Assembly (NCBI RefSeq): GCF_001884065.1
Contig: NZ_MACH01000130.1
Span: forward strand, 1 to 62,227
DNA from: Bacillus proteolyticus
GTDB taxonomy: Bacteria; Bacillota; Bacilli; Bacillales; Bacillaceae_G
Length of the DNA stretch: 62,227 nt
Reading direction: 5' to 3'
This document shows, in pieces, positions 10,261-23,058 of this stretch (within the stretch, counting starts at the first letter, position 1; the number at the start of each line of letters is the position of its first letter). Under the pieces are notes generated by a model that saw only the letters and a program-made list of their open reading frames with translations, was not told the origin of the DNA and did not search any database. The position numbers and the translations under genes were made by a program.

Positions 10261-10844
10261 GTAGATTAGCAGTCTTTGCTTCTGGAAGCGGATCGAACTT
10301 CCAATCTCTTATTAACGCGTTAGAAGAAAAAAGATTGGATGCAGATATTAGTTTATTAGTATGTGATAAACCAGAAGCACGTGCTGTTGGACGGGCACAT
10401 TATCATCATATCCCGTGTTTTGCCTTTTCAGCGAAAGCATATGAGTCAAAAGAAGCATTTGAAAAAGAGATATTAAAGAAGCTAGAAGAGTATGAAATTG
10501 ATTATGTTATTTTAGCTGGATATATGCGTTTAATTGGGTCGACTTTACTGGGAGCGTATGGTGGGAAGATTATTAATATTCATCCATCACTATTACCGAG
10601 TTTTCCGGGTAAAGATGCTGTTGGTCAAGCGTTAGAAGCGGGTGTGAAAGTAACTGGAGTAACGATTCATTATGTAGATGCAGGTATGGATACAGGTCCG
10701 ATTATTGCGCAAGAAGCAGTAGTTGTTTCTGAAGGGGATACGAGAGAAAGCTTACAAAAGAAAATTCAACAAGTTGAACATAAATTATACGTAAATACAG
10801 TGAATCAAATTGTTCAGTCTGTGAAAGAAACAACTGTTAACTAA
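10257..10844 (+). CDS. purN: GAR transformylase PurN
   Basis: PurN transfers a formyl group from 10-formyl-tetrahydrofolate to GAR. The 195-residue protein begins with the substrate loop [11 protein letters not shown]. It has the catalytic Asn-His-Asp set in [10 protein letters not shown] (about residues 107-116) and [10 protein letters not shown] (about 141-150). The start overlaps the purM stop (ATGA). Confidence 0.95.
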   Translation: MSRLAVFASGSGSNFQSLINALEEKRLDADISLLVCDKPEARAVGRAHYHHIPCFAFSAKAYESKEAFEKEILKKLEEYEIDYVILAGYMRLIGSTLLGAYGGKIINIHPSLLPSFPGKDAVGQALEAGVKVTGVTIHYVDAGMDTGPIIAQEAVVVSEGDTRESLQKKIQQVEHKLYVNTVNQIVQSVKETTVN

Positions 10845-10868
10845 CATACAACCAGGGGTGAAGGATAA

Positions 10869-12404
10869 ATGAAAAAGCGTGCATTAGTAAGTGTTTCAGA
10901 TAAAACAGGAGTAGTAGAATTTGTTAAAGGTTTACTTGAACAAGGGATCGAAGTTATCTCAACAGGTGGTACGAAAAAATTACTAGAAGAAAACGGCTTA
11001 CAAGTAATTGGTATTTCTGAAGTAACTGGTTTCCCAGAAATTATGGATGGTCGCGTAAAAACATTACATCCAAACATTCATGGTGGTCTATTAGCAGTTC
11101 GCGATAATGAAACGCATGTAGCGCAAATGAATGAATTAGGCATTCAACCAATTGACTTTGTTGTTGTTAACTTATACCCATTTAAAGAAACAGTCGCTAA
11201 GCCTGATGTAACATTTGCTGATGCAATTGAAAATATTGATATCGGTGGCCCGACAATGATTCGCTCTGCTGCGAAAAATCATAAATTTGTATCGGTAATT
11301 GTAGATCCAGTAGATTATGATGTTGTATTAGCGGAACTGAAAGAGAACGGCGAAGTAAAAGAAGAGACGAAACGTAAATTAGCAGCGAAAGTATTCCGTC
11401 ATACAGCGGCATATGATGCGTTAATCTCTAACTACTTAACAGAGCAAATGGGTGAAGATAGTCCAGAAACATTAACGGTGACATTTGAGAAAAAACAAGA
11501 TTTACGCTATGGAGAAAATCCACATCAAAAAGCAACATTCTATAAAGCGCCATTCGCTGCAACTTCTTCTGTTGCATACGCAGAACAATTACACGGTAAA
11601 GAATTATCCTATAACAATATTAACGATGCAGACGCAGCGCTTAGCATCGTAAAAGAATTTACAGAACCAGCAGTAGTAGCGGTAAAACATATGAATCCAT
11701 GTGGTGTTGGAGTAGGAACTGATATTCATGAAGCATACACACGTGCTTATGAGGCAGATCCAGTATCAATTTTTGGCGGTATTATTGCAGCTAATCGTGA
11801 AATTGATAAAGCTACAGCTGAAAAGTTACATGAAATTTTCTTAGAAATTGTTATCGCACCTTCGTTCTCGCAAGAAGCTTTAGAAGTGTTGCAAAGTAAG
11901 AAGAACTTACGCTTACTAACTGTAAATATTGAAAAAGCGACAAGTGCAAGCAAAAAACTAACTTCTGTACAAGGTGGACTTCTTATTCAAGAGGAAGATA
12001 CGTTATCATTAGATGAGGACGCAATTTCAATTCCAACGAAACGTGAACCATCAGAGCAAGAATGGAAAGATTTAAAACTAGCTTGGAAAGTTGTAAAACA
12101 TGTGAAATCAAATGCAATTGTTTTAGCGAATGATAACATGACAGTTGGTGTAGGTGCGGGACAGATGAACCGTGTAGGTTCTGCAAAAATCGCAATTACA
12201 CAAGCTGGCGAAAAAGCACAAGGTAGCGCACTTGCATCTGATGCTTTCTTCCCAATGCCAGATACAGTAGAAGAAGCAGCAAAAGCTGGTATTACAGCAA
12301 TTATCCAACCAGGTGGATCAATTCGTGATGAGGATTCTATTAAAGTGGCAGATATGTATGGGATTGCTATGGTGTTCACTGGCGTACGTCATTTCAAACA
12401 CTAA
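10869..12404 (+). CDS. purH: Bifunctional AICAR transformylase / IMP cyclohydrolase PurH
   Basis: PurH carries out the last two steps to IMP. The N-terminal MGS-like cyclohydrolase domain (about residues 1-145) has STGGTKKLL and [14 protein letters not shown]. The C-terminal transformylase domain (about 200-511) has [12 protein letters not shown], the KHMNPCGVG motif with active-site Lys-His, and [10 protein letters not shown]. Length 511 is normal. An AGGGGTGAAGG ribosome binding site precedes ATG 10869. It is followed by a 221-base spacer, unusually long within this operon, which holds a structured insert. Confidence 0.96.
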   Translation: MKKRALVSVSDKTGVVEFVKGLLEQGIEVISTGGTKKLLEENGLQVIGISEVTGFPEIMDGRVKTLHPNIHGGLLAVRDNETHVAQMNELGIQPIDFVVVNLYPFKETVAKPDVTFADAIENIDIGGPTMIRSAAKNHKFVSVIVDPVDYDVVLAELKENGEVKEETKRKLAAKVFRHTAAYDALISNYLTEQMGEDSPETLTVTFEKKQDLRYGENPHQKATFYKAPFAATSSVAYAEQLHGKELSYNNINDADAALSIVKEFTEPAVVAVKHMNPCGVGVGTDIHEAYTRAYEADPVSIFGGIIAANREIDKATAEKLHEIFLEIVIAPSFSQEALEVLQSKKNLRLLTVNIEKATSASKKLTSVQGGLLIQEEDTLSLDEDAISIPTKREPSEQEWKDLKLAWKVVKHVKSNAIVLANDNMTVGVGAGQMNRVGSAKIAITQAGEKAQGSALASDAFFPMPDTVEEAAKAGITAIIQPGGSIRDEDSIKVADMYGIAMVFTGVRHFKH

Positions 12405-12412
12405 TAGAGGAT

Positions 12413-12553
12413 GTTTAAAAGGTCCGGTCGAGATAACCTTCGCATGTCGTCGTTGCAATGCCAGTGCGGTACTCATGTACGGAAACTACACTCCGTGTCC
12501 TCCTGGCGAATGCGCCTCGATCTGCTCGGTTCTCTTGATCCTCCCTTTTAAAC
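12413..12553 (+). repeat. Structured 141-bp insert between purH and purD (candidate dispersed repeat)
   Basis: GTTTAAAAGG at 12413-12422 and CCTTTTAAAC at 12544-12553 are perfect 10-bp terminal inverted repeats. Inside them, paired segments lie in nested order: TCGAG / CTCGA, CGCAT / ATGCG, GCCAG / CTGGC and GTAC / GTAC. The element is clearly more GC-rich than the flanks. It contains no convincing coding sequence and the short ORFs crossing it are shadows. It resembles the small mobile or bcr-type repeats known in the B. cereus group, but identity with a named family cannot be settled here. Confidence 0.6.
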
Positions 12554-12570
12554 TTCTATTGATATGAAAG

Positions 12571-12597
12571 CAAACTAGGAGCATAGCTTCTAGTTTG
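12571..12597 (+). other. Hairpin in the purD leader
   Basis: CAAACTAGGAGC and GCTTCTAGTTTG pair along 12 positions with one G-T pair and a three-base ATA loop. No T-run follows directly, so an RNA stability or processing role is more likely than termination. Confidence 0.5.
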
Positions 12598-12622
12598 TAC
12601 TTATTTAAGTATTGGGGGATGA

Positions 12623-13897
<1,275 letters not shown>

Positions 13898-13902
13898 TAT
13901 AA

Positions 13903-13933
13903 AAATCCCGCTGATTTCTCAGCGGGATTTTTT
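13903..13933 (+). terminator. Terminator of the pur operon
   Basis: AAATCCCGCTGA (13903-13914) pairs with TCAGCGGGATTT (13919-13930) around a TTTC loop and is followed by T. It also lies at the end of the convergent small minus-strand gene and may serve both directions. Confidence 0.92.
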
Positions 13934-14096
13934 ATTCATCTTTATCTTTTTTTAATTTTCCTTTTTGCTTTGCCATTTCTCGAAGCAAATACTCGATGTG
14001 TGCATTGACGCTACGAAACTCATCATTCGCCCATTTTTCGATGACTGCGTGTAATTCAGGATCAATACGTAATGGAAAGCTTTTCTTTTTAGCCAT
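13932..14096 (-). CDS. Small ribbon-helix-helix (Arc/HicB-like) DNA-binding protein, 54 aa
   Basis: This short gene encodes 54 residues starting MAKKKSFPLRIDPELHAVIE. The strand KSFPLRID followed by two helices (ELHAVIEKWANDE and SVNAHIEYLLREM) is the ribbon-helix-helix pattern of Arc- and HicB-type DNA-binding proteins. The C-terminus is a lysine-rich tail. The AAAGGTTG site before ATG 14096 is modest. It lies 16 bases downstream of the SPFH gene on the same strand and probably shares its transcript. It may regulate that transcript through the 30-bp palindrome at 14971-15000. It is not obviously paired with a toxin. Confidence 0.8.
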   Translation of the reverse strand: MAKKKSFPLRIDPELHAVIEKWANDEFRSVNAHIEYLLREMAKQKGKLKKDKDE

Positions 14097-14112
14097 AATT
14101 ATTTACAACCTT

Positions 14113-14958
14113 TTAATATAGGCTTCCTGTATTAATAACTGGTTGCGCACCTTTATCTGAAACGATGGCAACTAATAAATTGTTCACCATATTTGCTTTA
14201 CGCTCGTCATCGAGTTCCAGTACGCCTTCTTCATCTAACATGTGGATTGAATCTTTCGCCATCTTCACAGCACCTTCAACAATCTCTTTTCTAGCAGCTA
14301 ATACTGCTTTTGCTTGTTGACGTTGGAGCATTGCATGGGCAATTTCTGTTGCGTAAGCTAAATGCGTTAAACGAGTTTCTAATACTTCTACACCAGCAAT
14401 TTCAAGGCGTGCTTCTAGCTCACGCTTTAATTCTTCAGAGATTTCTTCAGTGTTTCCTCGTAACGTGATACAAGTTTCATCTTGGAAATTATCATAAGGA
14501 TATTTTGTTGCAACGTGGCGGATTGCCGTTTCGCTTTGGATTTCTACGAATCGATCGTAATGCTCAACGCCAAACATTGCTTTTGCAGAATCAACAACTT
14601 TATATACGATAACAGCTGCAATTTCAATTGGATTTCCCTCAACATCATTTACTTTTAATTTCTTACTATTAAAGTTTTCAACACGTAAAGATACAGTTTG
14701 ACGGAATGCAAACGGAATTGTTAAAAATAAACCGTTTTGACGAATTGTTCCTAAATAATTACCGAAGAACGTAATGACTTTTGCTTGGTTAGGTTGAACA
14801 ATACCAATACCTGTAGCGAGAACCGCTGCTAAAATAATTGTTAATGCTGCTACTATGAAAATTTCTTGGACAAGGCAAAATACACCGATAGCGGCTAAAA
14901 CTAAAATTCCAATAACGCCGAGAAATCCATTAACATAAAATACTTGTTTTTCTTTCAT
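14113..14958 (-). CDS. SPFH/Band 7 domain membrane protein
   Basis: The 281-residue protein has a short N-terminus and two hydrophobic segments (about residues 10-30 and 32-52). An SPFH/prohibitin-type domain follows, starting at [21 protein letters not shown] and running to about residue 215 with the helix-rich [28 protein letters not shown] proteins form membrane microdomain scaffolds; the role of this one is not known. ATG 14958 has a GGAGG site about seven bases upstream. It appears to form an operon with the downstream ribbon-helix-helix gene. Confidence 0.85.
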   Translation of the reverse strand: MKEKQVFYVNGFLGVIGILVLAAIGVFCLVQEIFIVAALTIILAAVLATGIGIVQPNQAKVITFFGNYLGTIRQNGLFLTIPFAFRQTVSLRVENFNSKKLKVNDVEGNPIEIAAVIVYKVVDSAKAMFGVEHYDRFVEIQSETAIRHVATKYPYDNFQDETCITLRGNTEEISEELKRELEARLEIAGVEVLETRLTHLAYATEIAHAMLQRQQAKAVLAARKEIVEGAVKMAKDSIHMLDEEGVLELDDERKANMVNNLLVAIVSDKGAQPVINTGSLY

Positions 14959-14970
14959 ATGATCGCCTCC

Positions 14971-15000
14971 TGATATAAAAATGATATCACTTTTATATCA
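14971..15000. promoter_or_regulatory. 30-bp near-perfect palindrome upstream of the SPFH gene
   Basis: Arms TGATATAAAA (14971-14980) and TTTTATATCA (14991-15000) enclose a central TGATATCA. Only one symmetric base pair breaks the palindrome. TGATAT occurs as direct and inverted copies, the pattern bound by ribbon-helix-helix dimers. It sits immediately upstream of the ribosome binding site, where it would overlap the transcription start or the -10 region of the SPFH promoter. Confidence 0.65.
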
Positions 15001-15104
15001 TTCTATGCAAGGGGTTTACACCTAATTTTCTGAATTTTATTGATTGATTTATGTACGTTTCAGGGATGTAACTCTAAAATATAAGAATGTACGTTCTGTT
15101 TTGT

Positions 15105-15149
15105 GGTAAAATAAAGAAGACTTAACCGCCCACTGCAGCAGCTAAGTCT
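15105..15149 (-). terminator. Terminator of the DUF2892 gene
   Basis: Read on the minus strand, AGACTTAGCTGCT pairs with GGGCGGTTAAGTCT (13 positions including G-T pairs) and is followed by TCTTTATTTT. Confidence 0.75.
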
Positions 15150-15181
15150 CTTTGAGAGCATCTTGCGTCGTGACAAATGAT

Positions 15182-15559
15182 TCAAAGCGGTTTTGCCAGG
15201 ATTATATCTTCAATCGCTGACTCAATCTCTTTGTCAGAAGCGTCATAACTTCCATTTGACTGTGGTTTGTCATGATTGGAAGTTTGGTTCACTTCTTCTT
15301 TAGCATGTCCTTTTTCAGCAAAATTCATGCTAGGCATTTTAAATGCGCCCATACTCATGAATTTTCCAAATTTACATACTTCAGCAATAGGGCAGAAACG
15401 AACAATCCCCTCTGCAATTTTCATTGCACCAAACCATAGTAAAACTTTAGACCAAGTGCACCAAGGTTTGCGTACGAGTTTAGCGGTACTACAACCGAAG
15501 AGGATAAGTCCGAGTGTAATTCGAATTAGAGCATTGATTGTACCGATGTTTTGCTTCAT
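15182..15559 (-). CDS. DUF2892 (YgaP-like membrane domain) protein, 125 aa
   Basis: The N-terminal segment MKQNIGTINALIRITLGLIL and the later FCPIAEVCKFGKF match the inner-membrane domain found at the end of YgaP-type rhodaneses (DUF2892). Here it stands alone with an extra hydrophilic tail of about 50 residues rich in N, Q, K and E. Two short membrane helices are likely (about residues 8-24 and 34-52). The start at 15559 is preferred to the TTG at 15598 because AAGGAGTG lies eight bases before it. Function is unknown; relatives are linked to sulfur or persulfide handling. Confidence 0.75.
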   Translation of the reverse strand: MKQNIGTINALIRITLGLILFGCSTAKLVRKPWCTWSKVLLWFGAMKIAEGIVRFCPIAEVCKFGKFMSMGAFKMPSMNFAEKGHAKEEVNQTSNHDKPQSNGSYDASDKEIESAIEDIILAKPL

Positions 15560-15703
15560 TTGAAAAACACTCCTTTTTGATGAACTTCGAAATAGCAAAT
15601 ACTATTTCTTTTATTAGTATCCCGTGTGCTTTTGATGATATGTAATCCAACATTTGACGTTAAAAAAGATGTTGGAATGGGCGTGTGTGTAAGTAGCTTT
15701 TTT

Positions 15704-15712
15704 TGTTATAAT
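15704..15712 (+). promoter_or_regulatory. Extended -10 promoter upstream of pcrB
   Basis: TGTTATAAT at 15704-15712 is a perfect extended -10 element. The roughly 140-base leader between it and pcrB holds a possible small hairpin (AAAGGGAG / CTCGCCTTT at about 15727-15752) and no convincing gene. Confidence 0.5.
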
Positions 15713-15855
15713 GAAAGAATGCATAAAAGGGAGCGCGAAACTCGACTCGCCTTTGTGAACAGATGTAGTAGAAGAATTTCAAAAATCCTAATAAAAACTA
15801 ACTGCTTTTTTGAGCAGGGATATAGATATGATTAGAAAAAAGAAAGGGTGTTTTC

Positions 15856-16545
15856 ATGTACGATATTTCCAAATGGAAACATGTATTTAAGCTAGATCCA
15901 AATAAGGAGCTAAGCGATGAACATTTAGAAATGATTTGTGAGTCTGGAACAGATGCTGTTATTGTAGGCGGAAGTGATGGCATAACAATTGATAATGTAC
16001 TACACATGCTAGTAAGCATTCGTAGATATGCAGTTCCTTGTGTGTTAGAGGTTTCTGATGTGGAAGCAATTACACCAGGATTTGATTTTTATTATATCCC
16101 AAGTGTTTTAAATAGCCGAAAGGTAGAATGGGTAACAGGTGTTCATCATGAGGCTTTGAAAGAATTTGGGGATATTATGGACTGGGACGAAATTTTCATG
16201 GAAGGGTATTGTGTTTTAAATCCTGAAGCGAAAGTAGCCCAGCTTACAGATGCGAAATGTGATGTAACAGAAGAAGATGTGATTGCATACGCGCGTTTAG
16301 CAGACAAGCTATTACGTTTACCGATATTTTATTTAGAATATAGCGGTACGTATGGCGACATTGAACTTGTTAAAAATGTAAAAGCAGAATTAAAACAAGC
16401 GAAGTTGTATTATGGCGGCGGTATTTCTAATGCAGAACAAGCGAAAGAAATGGCGCAGTATGCTGATACGGTAGTTGTTGGAAATATTATTTATGATGAT
16501 ATAAAATCGGCATTAAAAACAGTTAAAGCAGTAAAAGGAGAGTAG
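15856..16545 (+). CDS. pcrB: Heptaprenylglyceryl phosphate synthase PcrB
   Basis: PcrB condenses heptaprenyl diphosphate with sn-glycerol-1-phosphate, making an archaeal-type ether lipid in Bacillales. The 229-residue TIM-barrel protein has [13 protein letters not shown] near residue 31, [11 protein letters not shown] near 158 and the phosphate-binding [12 protein letters not shown] near 180. An AAAGGGTG site precedes ATG 15856. It is immediately followed by pcrA, so pcrB, pcrA, ligA and a CamS gene form one operon, the same order as in B. subtilis. Confidence 0.95.
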   Translation: MYDISKWKHVFKLDPNKELSDEHLEMICESGTDAVIVGGSDGITIDNVLHMLVSIRRYAVPCVLEVSDVEAITPGFDFYYIPSVLNSRKVEWVTGVHHEALKEFGDIMDWDEIFMEGYCVLNPEAKVAQLTDAKCDVTEEDVIAYARLADKLLRLPIFYLEYSGTYGDIELVKNVKAELKQAKLYYGGGISNAEQAKEMAQYADTVVVGNIIYDDIKSALKTVKAVKGE

Positions 16546-18801
16546 GTGCAGGCGTATATGAGTACGACAGATAGGTTATTAAATGGTTTAAATCCGCAAC
16601 AACAAAAAGCAGTACAAACAACGAATGGACCACTTCTATTAATGGCAGGCGCAGGTAGTGGTAAAACACGTGTGTTAACACATCGTATTGCGTATTTACT
16701 TGGTGAAAAAGGTGTAGCACCATGGAATGTACTAGCTATTACCTTTACAAATAAAGCAGCTCGTGAAATGCGCGAGCGTATTGATACACTTGTCGGACCA
16801 GAAGCAGAAGATATTTGGATTTCGACGTTCCACTCTATGTGTGTACGTATTTTACGACGCGATATCGATCGTATTGGTATTAATCGTAACTTTACAATCT
16901 TAGATTCAGGCGATCAGTTAACTGTAGTCAAAAAAATTATGAAAGAGCGCAATATTGATCCGAAGAAATTTGAGCCGCGCTCTATTTTAGCTGGTATTAG
17001 TAATGCGAAAAATGAATTGTTATCTGCAGATAAATATGCGAAAAAAATTACAATCGCTGATCCATATGAAAAATTAACGAGCGATGTATATACAGAATAT
17101 CAAAAACGTCTTTTGAAAAATAATTCATTAGACTTTGATGATTTAATTATGACAACGATTCAGCTATTTGAACGTGTTCCAGAAGTACTAGAGTTTTATC
17201 AGCGTAAGTTCCAATATATTCACGTGGATGAGTATCAAGATACGAACAAAGCGCAGTACCTTCTTGTTAAACATTTAGCAGCACGTTTTAAAAATCTTTG
17301 CGTTGTAGGTGATTCTGATCAGTCTATTTACCGCTGGCGCGGGGCTGACATTTCTAACATTTTGTCATTTGAAAAAGACTATGAGAATGCGCAAGTTATC
17401 CTGTTAGAACAAAATTATCGTTCGTCACAAAATATTTTAAATGCAGCGAATGCTGTTATTGAAAAAAATTCAAACCGTAAACCGAAAAAATTATGGACAG
17501 ACAATCAAGTTGGAAGCAAAATCTCGTATTACCGTGCTGCAACGGAAAAAGACGAAGCGTATTTTGTTGCGAAAAAAATTCGTGACGATATTCAAATGGG
17601 AAAACGAAAATATACTGATTTTGCAGTGTTATATCGTACAAATGCTCAGTCTCGTATGGTCGAGGAGATTTTCCTGAAATCTAATATTCCTTACAAAATT
17701 GTCGGCGGTACTAAGTTCTACGACCGTAAAGAGATTAAAGATATTTTGGCGTACTTACGTTTAATTGGGAATCCAGATGATGAAATTAGTTTCGCACGTA
17801 TTATTAACATGCCGAAGCGCGGAATTGGTGCGACTTCTATCGATAAAATTATTAATTACGGTGTACAAAATGGAATTTCATTAACTGCTGTATTCGATGA
17901 GATTGAGCATGTTGGAGTAAGTGCGAAAATTACAAAGGCAGTAAAAGAATTCGCAGGTTTATTACACAACTGGGTAAATATGCAAGAGTATTTATCTGTT
18001 ACAGAATTGGTTGAAGAAGTTATTGAAAAGACAGGCTATCGCGACATGCTGAAAAATGAGCGTACTTTAGAAGCAGAAGGTCGTCTAGAGAACTTAGACG
18101 AGTTTCTATCTGTTACACAAACATTCGAATCTCAAAGTGAAGATAAGAGCCTTGTTGCATTCTTAACAGACTTAGCTCTTGTTGCGGATATTGATCGTGT
18201 AGATGAAGATCCAACTGCTGGTGAAGAAGTTATTTTGATGACGATGCACTCGGCAAAAGGATTAGAGTTCCCAGTTGTCTTTATTGTTGGTTTAGAGGAA
18301 GGGATATTCCCGCATACTCGTTCTCTGATGGAAGAAGATGAAATGCAAGAAGAACGTCGTCTTGCTTATGTAGGTATTACTCGTGCAGAAGAAGAATTAT
18401 ATTTATCCAATGCACAAATGCGTACTTTATTTGGTAGAACAAGTATGAACGCATCATCTCGATTTATTACAGAAATCCCGGCAGAACTAGTGGAATCATT
18501 AAATGAAACAGCGCCGAAGCGTGAAACTTCGTTTGGGGCAAAGGGAAGAACGAAAAGTACAACAACAAGTACAACTACAACCCGTTCTCGTTCAGCTTTC
18601 GTACGTCCTGCAGCTAAGACAACGGGTGGCGAACAAATTGGCTGGGCAGTAGGCGATAAAGCTTCCCACCAAAAATGGGGAGTCGGTACAGTTGTAAGTG
18701 TAAAAGGTGAAGGTGATGCAAAAGAATTAGATATTGCGTTCCAAAGCCCAATTGGTGTTAAACGTTTATTAGCAAAATTCGCACCTGTGACGAAACAATA
18801 G
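16546..18801 (+). CDS. pcrA: ATP-dependent DNA helicase PcrA
   Basis: PcrA is the essential UvrD/Rep-family 3'-5' helicase for repair and plasmid replication. The 751-residue protein has Walker A AGAGSGKT (about residues 35-42), motif Ia [11 protein letters not shown], Walker B DEYQDTN, QNYRSS and the motif V/VI segments [10 protein letters not shown] and [12 protein letters not shown] Ser/Thr-rich linker near residue 665 leads to a C-terminal RNA-polymerase-binding type fold. The start is GTG 16546 with AGGAG five bases upstream; ATG 16558 (747 residues) is an alternative. Confidence 0.95.
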   Translation: MQAYMSTTDRLLNGLNPQQQKAVQTTNGPLLLMAGAGSGKTRVLTHRIAYLLGEKGVAPWNVLAITFTNKAAREMRERIDTLVGPEAEDIWISTFHSMCVRILRRDIDRIGINRNFTILDSGDQLTVVKKIMKERNIDPKKFEPRSILAGISNAKNELLSADKYAKKITIADPYEKLTSDVYTEYQKRLLKNNSLDFDDLIMTTIQLFERVPEVLEFYQRKFQYIHVDEYQDTNKAQYLLVKHLAARFKNLCVVGDSDQSIYRWRGADISNILSFEKDYENAQVILLEQNYRSSQNILNAANAVIEKNSNRKPKKLWTDNQVGSKISYYRAATEKDEAYFVAKKIRDDIQMGKRKYTDFAVLYRTNAQSRMVEEIFLKSNIPYKIVGGTKFYDRKEIKDILAYLRLIGNPDDEISFARIINMPKRGIGATSIDKIINYGVQNGISLTAVFDEIEHVGVSAKITKAVKEFAGLLHNWVNMQEYLSVTELVEEVIEKTGYRDMLKNERTLEAEGRLENLDEFLSVTQTFESQSEDKSLVAFLTDLALVADIDRVDEDPTAGEEVILMTMHSAKGLEFPVVFIVGLEEGIFPHTRSLMEEDEMQEERRLAYVGITRAEEELYLSNAQMRTLFGRTSMNASSRFITEIPAELVESLNETAPKRETSFGAKGRTKSTTTSTTTTRSRSAFVRPAAKTTGGEQIGWAVGDKASHQKWGVGTVVSVKGEGDAKELDIAFQSPIGVKRLLAKFAPVTKQ

Positions 18802-20826
<2,025 letters not shown>

Positions 20827-20842
20827 GAGGTGCAAACTTACG

Positions 20843-22039
20843 ATGAAAAAAATAGCGTTAGCGGTATTAAGTCTTAGCCTACTTGTAAGTGGGTGTAGCA
20901 TGGGTTCTAACAAAGATGAAAAAACAGTTGAGAAATCAGGGAAAGCGAAAGAGCAAGCTGTTATCTCAAAATACTCCATTTCGGATGAATATTATAAGAC
21001 AACATTTCCATTTGATCCAGGTAGTGCACGTGGTTTAGTTGGACAAAGTTTGAACAATCGTCTAGATATAGATGAATTTGAAACGGGACTAATGCGCATT
21101 GCGAAAGAATCATTTAGCACGAAAGATTATTTCTTTAAAGGTGGAGACGTTTTAGACACACAAACGATTCAAATGCTTGTGAAAAGAAAGCGTACAGATG
21201 CTCAACAAAAAGAGCTAGAGGATAAGTTGAAAAAAGATGCGGTTAAATTTCCAAATATAGGGTTAAACCCTGCCTTAGGTGAAGGATCAGAATCGTTAGA
21301 AGTAAAAAATACAAAAAATCCAATGTATATCTCAAATATTTTAGAACATGACTATTACTTACAAAATGGTGATAAAGGTACTGAGCCTGATGGTGTTGTA
21401 GTTGGATTAGCGATGAATTCGGTTCATTATTACGAGGAAGAGCATGGTTATCCGCGTGAGGCTAAAATTGAGCAAGAAAAAATGTTAGCTGAAGGGAAAA
21501 AAATGGCACAAGAAATCTTGAAAGTCATGCAGCAAAAAAGGCCTGGAATAAAAGATGTTCCGGTTACATTTGCAATTTATCGTCAAGGTCCACAGTCTTC
21601 GCTTGTATCAGGGAATTTTGTTTCTTATGCTAAGGTAGAAAAAGGCAGTGAAACGGTTGAGGATTGGAAGCCGATCAATGAGAAATATTATTTGTTCCCG
21701 TCTGAACAAGCAAAAGCGGATAATAAACGTGAAGACCTTGCAAGGGTGTCAAACTTTAAATCAAAATTAAGTGAGTATTTCCAAGGCGATTATACAGCTA
21801 TTATTGGTACTGGAATGTATAGAGATGATGAATTAAAAGAAATGAAGCTCGATATTCCTGTCCAATTCAATGGGAAAGCTGAAGTCATTGGTTTTACACA
21901 ATATGTAGCTGGACTTGTTATGGAATACTTCCCTAATTATATGAAAGTACAAGTAACAATTAAATCAGTGGAACGCCCAGAAGCAATTATTATACGTGAA
22001 GCGAAGCAAGATGAACCACTTGTGAAAATTTTAGATTAA
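20843..22039 (+). CDS. camS: CamS-family sex pheromone lipoprotein
   Basis: The 398-residue protein has a type II signal peptide with lipobox LVSGC (Cys18). The rest matches the CamS family, whose enterococcal and staphylococcal members release peptide pheromone from the signal sequence; in Bacillus the role is unknown. Conserved features include the GSARGLVGQSLNNRLDIDEFE segment near residue 53 and the C-terminal MEYFPNYMKVQVTIKSVERP. It follows ligA by 16 bases, so it is the last gene of the pcrB operon, and a terminator follows. Confidence 0.88.
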   Translation: MKKIALAVLSLSLLVSGCSMGSNKDEKTVEKSGKAKEQAVISKYSISDEYYKTTFPFDPGSARGLVGQSLNNRLDIDEFETGLMRIAKESFSTKDYFFKGGDVLDTQTIQMLVKRKRTDAQQKELEDKLKKDAVKFPNIGLNPALGEGSESLEVKNTKNPMYISNILEHDYYLQNGDKGTEPDGVVVGLAMNSVHYYEEEHGYPREAKIEQEKMLAEGKKMAQEILKVMQQKRPGIKDVPVTFAIYRQGPQSSLVSGNFVSYAKVEKGSETVEDWKPINEKYYLFPSEQAKADNKREDLARVSNFKSKLSEYFQGDYTAIIGTGMYRDDELKEMKLDIPVQFNGKAEVIGFTQYVAGLVMEYFPNYMKVQVTIKSVERPEAIIIREAKQDEPLVKILD

Positions 22040-22044
22040 AGATG

Positions 22045-22077
22045 AAAGCTGTTTCTATAAAGGAACAGCTTTTTTTC
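22045..22077 (+). terminator. Terminator of the pcrB-pcrA-ligA-camS operon
   Basis: AGCTGTTT and GGAACAGCT form the stem around a CTATAAA loop, followed by seven T. Confidence 0.88.
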
Positions 22078-22088
22078 TTGAAAAATTT

Positions 22089-22097
22089 TGTTATAAT
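22089..22097 (+). promoter_or_regulatory. Extended -10 promoter of the TSUP gene
   Basis: TGTTATAAT at 22089-22097 is a perfect extended -10 element. It lies 37 bases before the likely start codon. No good -35 is visible. Confidence 0.5.
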
Positions 22098-22134
22098 TTT
22101 AAATGTTACAAATAAAGGGGTAAGGGGTAAAATC

Positions 22135-22905
22135 ATGGAAGAACTAAGCTTTCAAGTCATTATTTTATTAATTGCATTCGGGTTTTTAGCTGCTTTTATT
22201 GATTCGGTTGTTGGAGGAGGAGGGTTAATTTCGCTTCCTGCGCTTATGTTTGTTGGTTTATCACCAGCTTCGGCAATTGCAACAAATAAATTAGCTGCAA
22301 CGATGGGGACGCTTACGAGTACAATTTATTTTATTCGATCAGGTAAGGTTGATTTTCGAATTGTAGGAAAGTTAATCCCATTAACTATTGTTGGAGCAGT
22401 CGCAGGTGCTTTAGTGGTAAAGTTTATTCCACCTGATATTTTGCGTCCACTAGTACTCGTAATGTTGGTTTTTATTGCCATTTATATTATTGCGAAAAAA
22501 GATTGGGGAAGTGCATCTACCTATAAAAAGATGACAAAAGGGAAAACATTAATGTTTTTCTTTGTTATTTTAATGATAGGGTTTTACGACGGATTTTTTG
22601 GACCTGGGACAGGATCCTTTTTAATTTTTGCATTTTTATTAATTGGTTTGGATTTTATTCAAGCGGCAGCATCTGGAAAACTTTTGAATTTCGTTAGTAA
22701 TATCGTATCTTTAATTACTTTTTTATTTTTAGATGTGATTCATTTTGAATACGGTATTATTATGGGGTTATCAATGATTTTAGGTGCTTATTTTGGATCG
22801 AAGTTTGCGGTTCAAAAAGGTGTTGGATATGTAAGGACTTTATTTTTATTAGTTACTATTTTATTAATAGGGAAAAATGTTTTGGAATATACTCATATTT
22901 TGTAG
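22135..22905 (+). CDS. TSUP (TauE/SafE) family permease
   Basis: The 256-residue protein has about eight membrane segments. It shows the two internal-repeat signatures of the TSUP family: DSVVGGGGLISLPAL near residue 23 and YDGFFGPGTGSFLIF near residue 153. Family members move sulfite, sulfoacetate or other sulfur anions, but the substrate here is open. An upstream in-frame ATG at 22042 would lie in the terminator; ATG 22135 has AAGGGG seven bases before it. The gene stands alone between two terminators. Confidence 0.88.
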   Translation: MEELSFQVIILLIAFGFLAAFIDSVVGGGGLISLPALMFVGLSPASAIATNKLAATMGTLTSTIYFIRSGKVDFRIVGKLIPLTIVGAVAGALVVKFIPPDILRPLVLVMLVFIAIYIIAKKDWGSASTYKKMTKGKTLMFFFVILMIGFYDGFFGPGTGSFLIFAFLLIGLDFIQAAASGKLLNFVSNIVSLITFLFLDVIHFEYGIIMGLSMILGAYFGSKFAVQKGVGYVRTLFLLVTILLIGKNVLEYTHIL

Positions 22906-22935
22906 ATTCATACGTATGTATGAATCTCTTTTTTT
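22904..22935 (+). terminator. Terminator of the TSUP gene
   Basis: AGATTCATAC / GTATGAATCT form a 10-bp stem with a GTAT loop, followed by a C and a long T-run. The stem begins within the stop codon. Confidence 0.9.
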
Positions 22936-22985
22936 TATTATATTTTAAAAATTAATTAATTTTTAAAATATAAGTCTAGGAATAT

Positions 22986-23014
22986 TTGAATAAATCTAAA
23001 TTATCGTGTAGAAT
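22986..23014 (+). promoter_or_regulatory. Sigma-A-type promoter of the P5C dehydrogenase gene
   Basis: TTGAAT (22986-22991) and TAGAAT (23009-23014) are 17 bases apart. A catabolite-response-element-like sequence, TGTAAACGTTTTTC, follows at 23027-23040. It matches the first ten positions of the CcpA consensus but not the last two, so carbon catabolite control is possible but unproven. Confidence 0.55.
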
Positions 23015-23058
23015 AATGTTGTAAAATGTAAACGTTTTTCTAAGGGGAGGCTAAAAAA

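Noticed and set aside
12313-12567. 84-aa and 119-aa ORFs crossing the purH-purD spacer
   Set aside because: The plus-strand frame starts inside purH in another frame and the minus-strand one runs into purD. Both owe their openness to the GC-rich structured insert.
15084-15097. AGAATGTACGTTCT palindrome, possible LexA box near the pcrA region
   Set aside because: It differs from the Bacillus LexA consensus at three conserved positions and lies between a terminator and the far upstream side of the SPFH gene, not at a promoter of a repair gene.
15626-15835. 69-aa ORF upstream of pcrB
   Set aside because: It spans the extended -10 promoter and leader of pcrB, has no ribosome binding site and no recognisable protein features.
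23027-23040. CcpA cre site before the P5C dehydrogenase gene as a firm call
   Set aside because: The last two conserved positions do not match, so it is only noted in the promoter entry.
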